64,000 nucleotides of DNA. Source: Salinigranum marinum. Lineage in GTDB: Archaea; Halobacteriota; Halobacteria; Halobacteriales; Haloferacaceae. Below, piece by piece: positions 16,593-25,320 of this stretch. A program made the position numbers and the translations under genes. The notes under the pieces are model-generated. The model was given only the letters and a program-made list of their open reading frames with translations. It was not told the DNA's origin and did not search any database. The stretch covers positions 434,001-498,000 of the forward strand of contig NZ_CP100461.1 of the NCBI RefSeq assembly GCF_024228675.1. The letters run 5' to 3'. Every line of letters begins with the position of its first letter. Within the stretch, counting starts at the first letter, position 1.

Positions 16593-17552
16593 ATGTCAGC
16601 AACGACCCTGGTCACGGGCGGGACCGGCTTCATCGGCTCGTACGTCGCCGCGGACCTGCTCGACCACGGCCACGAGGTGGTCGCCTACGACCGCTCGACC
16701 GACCCCCGGATCCTCGAGAAGTTGGACGTCGCCGACGCCGTCGAGGTCCGGGGCGGTGACGTCACCGACGCGACAGACGTCGCCCGCGCGGTCCGCGAGA
16801 CGGGCGCGACCCACGTGATCCACCTGGCGGCGCTCCTCACGACGGCGGCCGAGGCGAACCCCCGCGCGGCGATGCAGGTCAACGTCGAGGGGACGAACAA
16901 CGTCTTCGAGGCCGCCCGGCTCCTCGACGACCAGGTCGAACGCGTCGCGTGGGCCTCCTCGGCGGCGGCGTACGCCCCGCCCGCGAGCTACGGCGACCGG
17001 TTCGTCACCGAGGACGACCTGCTCTCGCCCGACACGCTCTACGGGGCGACGAAGGAGTACAACGAACACCAGGCGCGGGTGTACCACGAGGAACACGGCG
17101 TCTCCCACGTCGCGCTCCGCCCCACCGTGGCGTACGGCCCCTACCGCGAGACCGGGGGCTCGGCGTTCCTCGCGAACATCGTCGAGAAACCCGCGCTGGG
17201 CGAGTCTTTCGAGGTCGAGTACGGCGACCAGGTGATCGACTGGCAGCACGTCCGCGACATCGCCCAGGCGTTCCGTCGGGCCGCGTTCACCCCCGACGAG
17301 GAACTGCGCCAGCGCGTCTACAACGTTCGGGGCGAACTCGCCACCATCCGCGAGGCCGTCGAGACCGTCGAGCGACTCCTCCCCGACGCCGATCTCAGCG
17401 TCTCCGACGCGGGACAGCTCCCCTGGACACAGCGGCTCGACATGACGAAGGCACAGGCTGACCTCGGGTACGAACCCGAGTACGGGCTCGAACGCGGCTT
17501 CCGGGAGTACATCACCGTGCTCCGCGCGGAACACGGCCTCGATCCGGTCTGA
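16593..17552 (+). CDS. NAD-dependent epimerase/dehydratase (extended SDR)
   Basis: A 319-residue extended short-chain dehydrogenase. The cofactor motif GGTGFIGSYVAADLL is at 9-23, and the active-site Tyr-Lys pair is in YGATKEYNE. HLAALLTTAAEANP and VAYGPYRETGGSAF are also typical of the GalE-like group. The substrate is unknown; sugar-nucleotide epimerase and aldose-type dehydrogenase are both possible. About 100 bases separate it from the ThDP enzyme on the same strand, so they may be co-transcribed. Confidence 0.86.
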   Translation: MSATTLVTGGTGFIGSYVAADLLDHGHEVVAYDRSTDPRILEKLDVADAVEVRGGDVTDATDVARAVRETGATHVIHLAALLTTAAEANPRAAMQVNVEGTNNVFEAARLLDDQVERVAWASSAAAYAPPASYGDRFVTEDDLLSPDTLYGATKEYNEHQARVYHEEHGVSHVALRPTVAYGPYRETGGSAFLANIVEKPALGESFEVEYGDQVIDWQHVRDIAQAFRRAAFTPDEELRQRVYNVRGELATIREAVETVERLLPDADLSVSDAGQLPWTQRLDMTKAQADLGYEPEYGLERGFREYITVLRAEHGLDPV

Positions 17553-17567
17553 CCGCTGGCGGTGGCG

Positions 17568-17756
17568 TCAGGCCTCGTCCGCGTACAGGTCGAGGATCTC
17601 CGAGATCTCCGCCGCCGAGAGGAGTTCGACGATGCTCTCGCCGTCGTCGTACCGGGCGCGTTCGTCGGGCGAGAGGTAGCTGTTGAGGTCGCCCTCGGAC
17701 AGTTCGAGTTCGAGTTCGCGTTCGAGGTCGTCGGGGTCGTAGCCGGGGATCGTCAT
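17568..17756 (-). CDS. small acidic protein of unknown function
   Basis: A 62-residue, very acidic protein (MTIPGYDPDDLERELELELS...) rich in Glu, Asp and Leu, predicted helical, with no cysteines and no export signal. The function is not recognised. The minus strand just upstream has ATGATATAGGGG, a TATA-like element at about 17780-17792, roughly 30 bases before the ATG, which supports a real gene. It converges with the epimerase gene 15 bases away. Confidence 0.6.
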   Translation of the reverse strand: MTIPGYDPDDLERELELELSEGDLNSYLSPDERARYDDGESIVELLSAAEISEILDLYADEA

Positions 17757-17836
17757 GTGCGGCCATACGACCCCCAGCCCCCTATATCATGATGCTCTGA
17801 CATCACGTTCGGTGCGAGGTGTTACCCGGCGTGTTC

Positions 17837-18517
17837 TCACCGGCACGCCAACTCCGTCGAGACGGTCGACCGCTCCGTGGTGCCGTCGCTCGTGACGACC
17901 ACGTCCGTCGCGGAGTCGTTACAGTCGAACCGCTCGGGATCGACGTCGATCTGGACGAGCGGGGCGTCGGCACCGTCCTCTTCGAACGCGACCGTGTAGG
18001 CGGCGGGGCGGCGGAAGACGACCGCGACGCCGTCGTCGGGGGGGATCTCGACGGACTCTTCGAGCACCGTGCCCGCCGGCACGGTCACCACGAGGCGTCC
18101 CCTCCGCGGCGCGTCGCCGCCGTTCCAGAGCCACACCTGGTGGGGGCGGTGGTCGTCGCCGACCCACTCCGTCCCGCCGACGACGAACGCCCGGGCGGCG
18201 TCGCCGAAGTCGCCGCCGGAGGTCGGCAGCATCGGAACGCTCCGTGTGACGGCGTCGCGTTCCGTCACTGGGAGGTCCGCGAGCGACGGCGTTCGGGTCG
18301 GAGAGCGCGTCGCGGTCGGTGACGGCGTCGCCGACGGCGAGGGAGCCGAGGCCGGCGTCTCCGATGTGGTCGACGCCGCGATCGGGGTCGCCGTCTGCGT
18401 CGCGGAGGCCGGGGAACCCGATCCGTCGGCGTCGGTTCGGGGGGCCGCACAGCCGCCGAGCGCGACGGCGACCAGCGAGACAGTGGTTCGGAGGAGGGCT
18501 CGTCGAGCGTGGGACAC
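17837..18517 (-). CDS. haloarchaeal lipoprotein of unknown function
   Basis: 226 residues, with a GTG start chosen because it yields a complete signal peptide (SHARRALLRTTVSLVAVALGGC, lipobox Cys at about 23). A Thr/Ser/Pro-rich linker of some 60 residues follows, typical of the glycosylated stalks of haloarchaeal surface proteins. The folded part (about 95-226) has VWLWNGGDAPRRGRLVVTVP and FDCNDSATDVVV, with a Cys pair (FDCND and ELACR) that could form a disulfide. The function is not recognised. It is likely anchored on the outer face of the membrane. Confidence 0.68.
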   Translation of the reverse strand: MSHARRALLRTTVSLVAVALGGCAAPRTDADGSGSPASATQTATPIAASTTSETPASAPSPSATPSPTATRSPTRTPSLADLPVTERDAVTRSVPMLPTSGGDFGDAARAFVVGGTEWVGDDHRPHQVWLWNGGDAPRRGRLVVTVPAGTVLEESVEIPPDDGVAVVFRRPAAYTVAFEEDGADAPLVQIDVDPERFDCNDSATDVVVTSDGTTERSTVSTELACR

Positions 18518-18576
18518 GGGCGACGGATTCGGCGTCGGGCACAACTGTCTTGTGTTCTCGGTCGCCGGCCGTGGCG

Positions 18577-19161
18577 TCACTGCGTCTGTGAGTACTCCTC
18601 GACCCACTCGGGGAGGCTGATCCCCATCGTCGCCTGCGTGATGGCGTTCGAGGAGACCGAGTTCGCGCTCTTGACCAGTTCCGCTTCGAGCGTCCGGGTC
18701 GGGATCTCGCCGATGAAGTGCGGGATCGCCCGCTGGACCGCCAGGGGACAGCCGACCTCGTGGGCGAGCGCGTAGCCCGACAGGGAGTGCGGCACCTCCT
18801 CGGTGGCGTACTCGGGGTCGGGATCGACCAGCTCCGCGTCGACGACGTCGACGTACTCGTAGCACTTGCCGACGTCGTGGAGGAGACAGGCCGCCCGGAC
18901 GACGTCGAAGTCGGGGTTAGCGCCGTGGAAATCGCGCTGCTCGCTCGCACTCGCGACCGCGATCCGGGTCACGCCGCGGACGTGCTCGACGTTCGACACT
19001 TCGTCGATGTTCCAGGCATAGGGGATATCCTCGACGTGTCGCCACCCGCCGCGGTCGAGGCCGAGACACCACGCCTCGACCACCTGTGCGCGGAGGGTCG
19101 CCTCGTCGATGTCGTCGAGTTCGGGAAACGCCTCCTCGACCTGGGTGCGGTAGTCGGTCAT
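18577..19161 (-). CDS. HD-domain metal-dependent phosphohydrolase-like protein
   Basis: A 194-residue HD-domain protein. The metal site is seen as an early His in NVEHVRGVTRIA, the HD pair in ACLLHDVGKCYEYVD, a further His in PHSLSGYALAHEVG, and an Asp/His region in QRAIPHFIGEI. HD hydrolases cleave phosphoester or nucleotide substrates; the substrate here is unknown. Its ATG overlaps the stop codon of the preceding EthD gene by 4 bases (ATGA), so the two are translated together and probably act in one pathway. Confidence 0.82.
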   Translation of the reverse strand: MTDYRTQVEEAFPELDDIDEATLRAQVVEAWCLGLDRGGWRHVEDIPYAWNIDEVSNVEHVRGVTRIAVASASEQRDFHGANPDFDVVRAACLLHDVGKCYEYVDVVDAELVDPDPEYATEEVPHSLSGYALAHEVGCPLAVQRAIPHFIGEIPTRTLEAELVKSANSVSSNAITQATMGISLPEWVEEYSQTQ

Positions 19162-19877
19162 CTCGTCTCGTCCTTCTGGACGGTCTCGCGGCCGACGAAC
19201 CGCGGGCGGTCGCCGATCGAGAGGAAGTTGTCGACGTCCTCGCGCGGCGCGCGCGCCTTCGGATGGTCGGGGTCGTAGTCCCGCGAGGACTCGTGGCCGA
19301 GCCCCGCCCGCAGGGCGTCGAGGCTCTCGAAGTACAGTTCCGCGACGCCGTCGAACTCCGACGCGTCGGGATCGGTCGGGACGACCCGGGTGTACCGGAC
19401 GACGCCCGGGATCTCCCGCGCGAGCGGGACGTGCTCGGTCGCCCAGTGGTCGAGGAACGCGTCGTGGCTCATCCCCGGTTTGCGGACGAGAAACGCCGAG
19501 TGTTTGTACAGTCCCGTGGTGTCGCCGCCGACATCGTCCTTCTCGACGTGCTCCTCGCCGATGAACCGGGGTCGGCGCTCGACGTCGAGGAACTCGTCCA
19601 CGTCCTCCCGCGCCTCTTTGGCCGTCCCCTTCGCGGGGTCGTAGTCCCGCGACCCCTCGCTCCCGAGCGCGTCGTGGAGCGCGTCGAGGTCCGCGAAGTA
19701 CAGTTCGGCGAGGCCGTCGAACTCCGCCGCGGCGGGGTCCGCGGGGAGGACGGTGTGATAGCGGACGACGCCTTCGATCTCCCGCGCGATGGGCGTGTGG
19801 TTCGTCTGCCAGTAGTCGACGAACGCCTCGTGTGAGAGCCCCTCCTTGCGGACAAGCAGGGCTATGTGCTTGTACAT
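19158..19877 (-). CDS. tandem EthD-domain protein
   Basis: A 239-residue protein made of two repeats of one EthD/dimeric alpha-beta barrel domain. Both halves carry YKH(I/S)A(L/F)LVRK, a LSHEAF/MSHDAF segment, a WQTNHTP/WATEHVP segment, GVVRY, and an (A/V)ELYF motif followed by SRDYDP. EthD domains normally form homodimers, so the duplication would make a built-in pair. EthD proteins occur beside monooxygenases and in polyketide/aromatic metabolism; the reaction is rarely known. It is the first gene of a two-gene unit with the HD protein. Confidence 0.82.
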   Translation of the reverse strand: MYKHIALLVRKEGLSHEAFVDYWQTNHTPIAREIEGVVRYHTVLPADPAAAEFDGLAELYFADLDALHDALGSEGSRDYDPAKGTAKEAREDVDEFLDVERRPRFIGEEHVEKDDVGGDTTGLYKHSAFLVRKPGMSHDAFLDHWATEHVPLAREIPGVVRYTRVVPTDPDASEFDGVAELYFESLDALRAGLGHESSRDYDPDHPKARAPREDVDNFLSIGDRPRFVGRETVQKDETR

Positions 19878-20070
19878 GCTGACTCGTTCGCGAGTCGTCG
19901 GAGACCACAATAAATTGTGAGGGATGTCGGACCGTCACCGTGGGCACGCCAGCACCGCTCCAGTCGGATCGACTCCCCATCATCCCCGGCGGTGTCCGAC
20001 CCGCCACTCGGACCGCTCTCACGCCCCGGACCGGGCGTACCTTCATTACTCGCACGGGCGACGTACGAGC

Positions 20071-21342
20071 ATGCCCTTTCACGAGCGGGAGTTCATGAGC
20101 GGGACGCGCGGGACGATGGCGGTCGACTGGGAGGAGCGGATCGACGTGAAGCGGCTGCGGAGCGACCGTCACGAGCGCGCGCTCGACCGGATGCGCGAGG
20201 CCGGGCTCGGGAGCATGCTCCTCGTCGAGGATCCGAACATCCGGTACGTCACCGGCCTGGCCATGACCGGCGGGTCGGGCGCGGACCACTACTCGCTCCT
20301 GGTCGAGGACGGGACGGTCGTCCACTGGGACACCGCCGACCACGCCGCGAACGAGCGGTACAACTGCCCGTGGCTCTCCGACGTTCGGTACGCCTGTCCC
20401 GGCCTGGGCAACGTCCCTCGGGCGTCCGGACGCGACTCCGCTCGAGCGTTCCTCTTGGAGAAGATGGCCGAGACGGTCCGCGACGCCCTCGACGACTACG
20501 GCGTCGCCGACGAACCGATGGGCATCGACACCGGCCACGCCGGCCTCGTCGACACGTTCGAGTCGAACGGCGTCGAGGTCCGCCCCGCCGACTGTGCGGC
20601 CGTGATGGAGGACGCCCGCAAGACCAAGACCCGCGACGAGATCGAGTGCCTCAGACAGGTCGCGGCGATCTGCGAGGCGGGGTTTCAGGCGATCGTCGAC
20701 GGGCTCCGACCCGGGAGGCGGGAGTCGGAGGTGTGGGCCGACGCCGTGGGTGAACTCTGGCGACACGGTGCGATGGTGCAGGGTGGCTATCTCACCTCCG
20801 GGCCGAACACGTGGCCGAAACACCAGGCCAACACCACCGACCGGCTGATCCGGCCGGGGGATCTAGTGTACGCCGACTTCTACAACATCGGGTACCTCGG
20901 GTACCGATCGTGTTACTATCGGACGTTCTCGGTGGGCGAGCCCACACGGGCCCAGAAAGACGCCTACGAGACCGCCCGCGACAACCTCTACCGCGTCCTG
21001 GACGCCATCGAACCGGGCGTCACGACCGCCGAGATCGCACGCGAGTTCCCCGACATGGACGGCGAACACGCCGACTGGTACGGCGCGGACGAACACTGGC
21101 AGCTCACTACGAACCACTGGGCGCACGGGCTCGGCCTCCAGCTGTACGAGGTGCCGCTGATCTGGCGTGGGCTCTCGCCCGACCACCCGATCGAGATCGA
21201 GGAGGGCATGACGATGGCCGTCGAGACCCAGGAACCCGCCGACCGACAGGGCGTCCGCGTCGAGGAGATGGTCGTCGTTCGCGACGACGGCGTCGAACTG
21301 CTCAGCCAGTGGCCCGTCGAGGAGATCACGGTCGTCGACTGA
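20071..21342 (+). CDS. M24 (creatinase/aminopeptidase fold) protein resembling DddP
   Basis: A 423-residue protein with an N-terminal creatinase-like domain (DPNIRYVTGLAM near 54-65) and a C-terminal pita-bread domain. Expected metal-site positions read Asp269, Cys281 (where M24 enzymes have Asp), His352, Glu385 and Glu399. Layout and wording (LTSGPNTWPKHQ, EGMTMAVETQE, ELLSQWP near the end) resemble DddP, the M24-fold DMSP lyase, more than prolidase. However, the segment after His352 reads HGLGLQLYE, and the Asp that DddP has there is not present. The function is therefore open: peptidase, creatinase-type hydrolase, or lyase. Confidence 0.75.
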   Translation: MPFHEREFMSGTRGTMAVDWEERIDVKRLRSDRHERALDRMREAGLGSMLLVEDPNIRYVTGLAMTGGSGADHYSLLVEDGTVVHWDTADHAANERYNCPWLSDVRYACPGLGNVPRASGRDSARAFLLEKMAETVRDALDDYGVADEPMGIDTGHAGLVDTFESNGVEVRPADCAAVMEDARKTKTRDEIECLRQVAAICEAGFQAIVDGLRPGRRESEVWADAVGELWRHGAMVQGGYLTSGPNTWPKHQANTTDRLIRPGDLVYADFYNIGYLGYRSCYYRTFSVGEPTRAQKDAYETARDNLYRVLDAIEPGVTTAEIAREFPDMDGEHADWYGADEHWQLTTNHWAHGLGLQLYEVPLIWRGLSPDHPIEIEEGMTMAVETQEPADRQGVRVEEMVVVRDDGVELLSQWPVEEITVVD

Positions 21343-21679
21343 CGAAATTATTGAAAGTCATTACTCAATTTAAGTGCGAAGCAACCGCGTCCCGTCGCTC
21401 GCTCGCGCCAGCGGTCCGACTCGGCCGTCGAGTCCGACCGACGGCGCACCGGCGTGAGCGCCTCTTCGAGCGGTTCGCTCACGTCGACGCGGTGTCTCGT
21501 GTCACCTCCGAGTCAGACCCGCGTGGGACGGGATTCGAGCCGTCGGTCACCGAGTTCGAGGTTCTGGACGCCCGTAACAGGGATTCAGCGGTTGCCATGG
21601 GGAGCGACCGGGCCCACTGCCGACGCCTGCGGATTGCTCCGTTCGGGGTTGAAATAAGTGAGTAAGGAATTCTGTGGAG
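21343..21679. other. gene-free gap between two convergent genes
   Basis: About 335 bases. AT-rich stretches mark both ends: GAAATTATTGAAAGTCATTA then CTCAATTTAAG at 21345-21373, and GAAATAAGTGAGTAAGGAA at 21650-21668. The middle is GC-rich without a good reading frame. The AT-rich ends may act as terminators for the two converging genes. Confidence 0.5.
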
Positions 21680-22933
21680 TTACTCCCAGGGGACCGACCG
21701 CGCCTGGAGTTCGCCGACGAGGTCTTCACCCATCGCGGCCGCCGGGTCGGGGTGGTTCGCCAGCGCCCACATCAGTTTCACCTTGGCGGTGCCGGGGAGG
21801 GTGTCGCCGGCTTCGACGACGCCCGCGTCGAGGAGGTCGCGCCCGGTGTCGTAGACGCGGTCGCAGACGCGGCCGGAGAGACACTGGCTCGTCATCGCCA
21901 CGACGGTACCGTCGTCGACGAGGTCCGCCAGAACGGGAATGAAGTCGGTGTGGACGTGCCCGAGGCCCGTCCCCTCGACGACGAGCCCGTCCAGATCGGC
22001 GCTCCGGAGGAAGTCGGCGTACCGATCGAGGTCCATCCCGGGGGTGAACTTCAGCAGGTCGACGTCCTCGTTCAGGTCGTCGTGGAGCGCGAGGTCGCGG
22101 TCGCCCCGCTCTACGTACGAGTGCCGCCACTCGATCTCCTCGGTCTCGTAGTCGACCTCGCCGAGGGGGCGCGCGCCGACGGTCTCGAAGGCGTCCCGCC
22201 GGGAGGTGTGGTTCTTCCTGACTCTTGTTCCGCGGTGGAGCGCACAGGCCGTGTCGGACTGGCTCGCGTGCATGCAGATGAGCACCTCAGCACAGTCGCT
22301 CTTGGCGGCCTCGACCGCACACACCGCGTTCATCACGTTGTCCGACGAGGGCCGGTCCGCCGAACGCTGGCTCCCGGTGAAGACGATGGGGACGGGCGTA
22401 TCGAGCATCAACGCCATCGCCGTCGCCGAGAACTGCATCGTGTCCGTGCCGTGCATCACGACCACGCCGTCCGCGCCGGCGTCGATCTCCTCGTGGATCG
22501 CCCGCGCCAGCTCCTGCCAGATCCCCGGATCCATGTTCTCCGAGAGGATGTTGGCGACGACGCGGCCGCGGTAGTTCGCCCGGCCCGCGAGATCCGGTAC
22601 GGCCCTGAGCACGTCCTCGGCGGTGAACTGCGCGGTCACCGCGCCCGTCCGGTAGTCGACCGTGGAGGCGATCGTCCCGCCGGTCGAGATGAGCGAGACG
22701 GTGGGGAGGTCGTCGTCGAACTCGATCTCCGAGGAGGTGTCGCCGTCCTGGGCGCTCTCGATGTCGTAGACGCCGCGTTCGAGCACCTCGACGTCGCTGT
22801 CGTCCCTGCTAACGCCCACGTTGTACCCGCCGTCGAGTTTGACGACGAGCGTCTCGGGCGTCGACGAGGGAAGGAGGACGCCCTCGTCCGTGACGCCCGC
22901 GCGAGTGACGCGGACGCGGTCTCCTGGGTTCAT
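21680..22933 (-). CDS. gatD: glutamyl-tRNA(Gln) amidotransferase subunit D (asparaginase-like)
   Basis: A 417-residue protein. An N-terminal small beta domain (MNPGDRVRVTRAGVTDEGVL) is specific to GatD and absent from plain asparaginases. The asparaginase domain follows, with the first catalytic Thr in ISTGGTIAS near residue 84 and the second set in MHGTDTMQFSATAM. GatD releases ammonia from glutamine for GatE, which converts Glu-tRNA(Gln) to Gln-tRNA(Gln) in archaea. gatE is not adjacent, as is common in haloarchaea. Confidence 0.92.
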   Translation of the reverse strand: MNPGDRVRVTRAGVTDEGVLLPSSTPETLVVKLDGGYNVGVSRDDSDVEVLERGVYDIESAQDGDTSSEIEFDDDLPTVSLISTGGTIASTVDYRTGAVTAQFTAEDVLRAVPDLAGRANYRGRVVANILSENMDPGIWQELARAIHEEIDAGADGVVVMHGTDTMQFSATAMALMLDTPVPIVFTGSQRSADRPSSDNVMNAVCAVEAAKSDCAEVLICMHASQSDTACALHRGTRVRKNHTSRRDAFETVGARPLGEVDYETEEIEWRHSYVERGDRDLALHDDLNEDVDLLKFTPGMDLDRYADFLRSADLDGLVVEGTGLGHVHTDFIPVLADLVDDGTVVAMTSQCLSGRVCDRVYDTGRDLLDAGVVEAGDTLPGTAKVKLMWALANHPDPAAAMGEDLVGELQARSVPWE

Positions 22934-23280
22934 ACGCCGAGATATCGTGGGGGCGGACTTGAATCCCACCGATCGAGCCGAGCGACGCGATCGGCCGACA
23001 GTCCGGCACCGTCGATGGTCCCCGACTCGTCGTGGGCGCTCTCGACCGGCGGGAACGCCGAGTGACGGACCTGCCGGAGTCCCCGGTGTGCGGCGAAACG
23101 CTTCGCTCTCCCCCCTGGCGGCTGTCGTCGTCCGCCTTTGCCCGCTGCTCCGGCCGTCGACAGACTCGACGCGAGAGTCCTCCGTCCCACCACCGTCGGA
23201 TATCTCCCGCCACCCCGACACCTCGACACGCTACTTCTCGGGACACAAGAGCCATACACCCCGCGCTCTGATCGTTTCGT

Positions 23281-23826
23281 ATGCAACGGAGCGACGAGTC
23301 CGAACAGTCCGTCGACGAACTACTCGCCGACGTCGAGCGGCTGACCGACGACGACATGACCGACGGCGTGAGCGACGACGGGGGGCGATCGGAGCCGTCA
23401 GCCGCCACGTCGACGCGCGGCGGTCCCGGCGGCTCGTCGGTTCGTGACCGACTCGGCGGCCTCTTCTCGCCCCGGACGTTCCTCATCGCGCTCGTGCTCT
23501 CGGTCGGGGCGGTCGTCGTGGGCGGGTCGATCCCCCTGTTGGGCTTCGTCGGCCGTCTCGTCGGCCTGTTCGCCGTCGCCTTCCTCGTCGGCGTCGTCGG
23601 GAGCGACCGCCACTACCTCGAAGTCGGCCTCGCGGGCGCGCTCGCCTCGGGGCTCGGCTTCGTCGTGAGCACGCTCACCTCCGCGTTCTTCCCGTTCGCC
23701 GTCCGACTCCTCTCGGAGTACGGCATCGCGATCGCCGGGGTCGGGGCCGGCGTGGGCGCGCTCGCGGCGCTCGTCGGCCACTACGTCGGGCGGGACCTCC
23801 GCGACGGGCTCACCCGGGAGCTGTAA
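23281..23826 (+). CDS. haloarchaeal membrane protein of unknown function
   Basis: 181 residues. The first 60 are acidic and disordered (MQRSDESEQSVDELLADVERL...). Then come about four hydrophobic segments: FLIALVLSVGAVVVGGSIPL, LVGLFAVAFLVGVVG, AGALASGLGFVVSTLTSAFF and YGIAIAGVGAGVGALAALVG. It resembles DUF456-type haloarchaeal membrane proteins in layout, but a family call is not secure. It converges with the HTH regulator gene 27 bases away. Confidence 0.7.
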   Translation: MQRSDESEQSVDELLADVERLTDDDMTDGVSDDGGRSEPSAATSTRGGPGGSSVRDRLGGLFSPRTFLIALVLSVGAVVVGGSIPLLGFVGRLVGLFAVAFLVGVVGSDRHYLEVGLAGALASGLGFVVSTLTSAFFPFAVRLLSEYGIAIAGVGAGVGALAALVGHYVGRDLRDGLTREL

Positions 23827-23853
23827 CCGGATCGCTGGAGGCGACGCCGCGGC

Positions 23854-24510
23854 TCACTCGACGACGTGCCACTCGTCGCCGTGCTGTTCGGCGAGGCCAC
23901 GCTCGGCCAGCGCGTGCAGCGCCCGCTCGACGTCGTCGGCCGCGGTGTCGACCTCCCCGGCGATCCCCTCCGGGGTCCGCTTCCCCGTGGCGACCGCCGC
24001 GAGCACCTCGGCGTAGAACCGCGAGTCCGAGTTGGCACCGATCCGCTCGTTCAACCGGTCGAGCACGTCCGTGAGCCGGCCGTGGACGTACCGCTGGGCG
24101 AGCGAGAGCTCGTTTTCGAGGTCTTCGAGTCGGGCGAGTTCGCTCGCGAGGCTCGCGAGCGAGTCGCCGTTCTCCGAGGGGACGTCGATCGAGACGTGCG
24201 GACACCGCCCGGACATGTCCAGGCTCGGACTCGCCGGATAGGCGCTCTTCGCCCCGAAGCCGTACCGCGAGACGTTCACTTCGAGGCGGATGTCCCGGGA
24301 GATGTGGAAGTACTTCCGGCGCTGGTCGTCCGTCCGTGACTCGACGAGGCCGGCCTCTTCGAGCTTTCGGAGGTGGTCGATGACCGCTTTGGGCGAGACT
24401 CCGAGATACTCACTGATCTCGGTCACATAACACGGTTTGTGTGCGAGTAGGCGGAGGATGCGCCGCCGGTTCTCGTTGCCGAGGAGATCGAGAAGAACCG
24501 CGGAGTCCAT
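23854..24510 (-). CDS. ArsR-type winged-helix transcriptional regulator
   Basis: 218 residues. The N-terminal winged helix (LLDLLGNENRRRILRLLAHK, then TEISEYLGVSPKAVIDHLRKLEEAGLV) is the HTH_20/ArsR pattern, with the wing at DDQRRKYFHIS. A middle region (EVNVSRYGFGAKSAYP) and a coiled-coil stretch near 120-150 (ELARLEDLENELSLAQRYV) follow. A second small helical domain lies at 165-218 (TGKRTPEGIAGEVDTAADDV), looking like a further winged helix. No metal-binding cysteines of true ArsR are visible, so the ligand is unknown. Confidence 0.82.
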   Translation of the reverse strand: MDSAVLLDLLGNENRRRILRLLAHKPCYVTEISEYLGVSPKAVIDHLRKLEEAGLVESRTDDQRRKYFHISRDIRLEVNVSRYGFGAKSAYPASPSLDMSGRCPHVSIDVPSENGDSLASLASELARLEDLENELSLAQRYVHGRLTDVLDRLNERIGANSDSRFYAEVLAAVATGKRTPEGIAGEVDTAADDVERALHALAERGLAEQHGDEWHVVE

Positions 24511-24587
24511 TGAGCGAAGCTACGCGTCTGACGCTCAAAAGGTTGACTCCCTCGGATCGACCGCCCGACAGCGTCCGGATCGGCGGC

Positions 24588-25229
24588 TCAGACGGCCTCG
24601 ATCCGGTCGAAGACGCGGGCGGCCACCGCGACCGAGAACACCGACAGCGCCAGGGTAACGACGACGAGCACGGCCCCCGGCTCGTAACGGAGCGGCGGGT
24701 AGTAGCCGAAGCCGTAGTCGAAGACGTCGTTCACGAGGAGCGCGACGAGCGCGAACGCGAGCGCCCCGCGCGTCGTCCGCCCGTAGTGGGGGATCAAGAA
24801 CGCTTCGAGGACGAACCCGAGGTGGGTGAGGGTGATCCCCCAGTAGTCCCACAGCGCCGCCCCCGAGAAGCCGACGTACAGATCGGGGCGGAGCGAAAGC
24901 GCCACGCCCGTCCACAGCCCGTACTTCACGAGCCAGACGAACGCGAGCGTGTGGAGATACGCCAGCGGGCGGTTCGTCGGGGCGTCGCGGACGGGCCGAC
25001 CGAGGTTCGGCAGCAGCGTCGCCATCGAGAGCGTCACCAGCGCGAGCGCCGTGGGGGAGTCGCCGAACAGCGGGTACAGAAAGGTCGGCAGGTCCGCGAG
25101 CGAGGGGTCGGAGTGGACGTAGAAACTGACACCGACCAGAAAGGCGCTTGCGTTGAGCGCGAGGAAGGTGACGAGGCTGGGGCCGTTACCCAGGTACTCC
25201 TGCACGTAGCGCTCGGGGACGAGAGCCAT
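24588..25229 (-). CDS. DUF1405 family membrane protein
   Basis: A 213-residue integral membrane protein with about six hydrophobic segments. Family wording includes NASAFLVGVSFYVHSDP near 30, FPLFGDSP-like YPLFGDSPTAL, the HTLAFVWLVKYGLWT stretch, ITLTHLGFVLEAFLI, and DVFDYGFGYYPPLR near 175. It is DUF1405, conserved in archaea and Bacillus; the function is unknown. The ATG at MALVPERYVQEYL is chosen because the upstream frame is a GC-rich shadow. Confidence 0.82.
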   Translation of the reverse strand: MALVPERYVQEYLGNGPSLVTFLALNASAFLVGVSFYVHSDPSLADLPTFLYPLFGDSPTALALVTLSMATLLPNLGRPVRDAPTNRPLAYLHTLAFVWLVKYGLWTGVALSLRPDLYVGFSGAALWDYWGITLTHLGFVLEAFLIPHYGRTTRGALAFALVALLVNDVFDYGFGYYPPLRYEPGAVLVVVTLALSVFSVAVAARVFDRIEAV

Positions 25230-25320
25230 CGTTTCGTCCCTGGCGTCGCCCCGAGAAAACCGTGGCGTTTGCGCGCTCCCCGCGGACGTGCTCGCGGCGT
25301 CCGTCGGTCGCGGGTCGCGC

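Noticed and set aside
21527-21550. Stretch GGGATTCGAGCC that looks like a tRNA T arm
   Set aside because: The loop length is wrong, and no acceptor or anticodon stem can be drawn around it.
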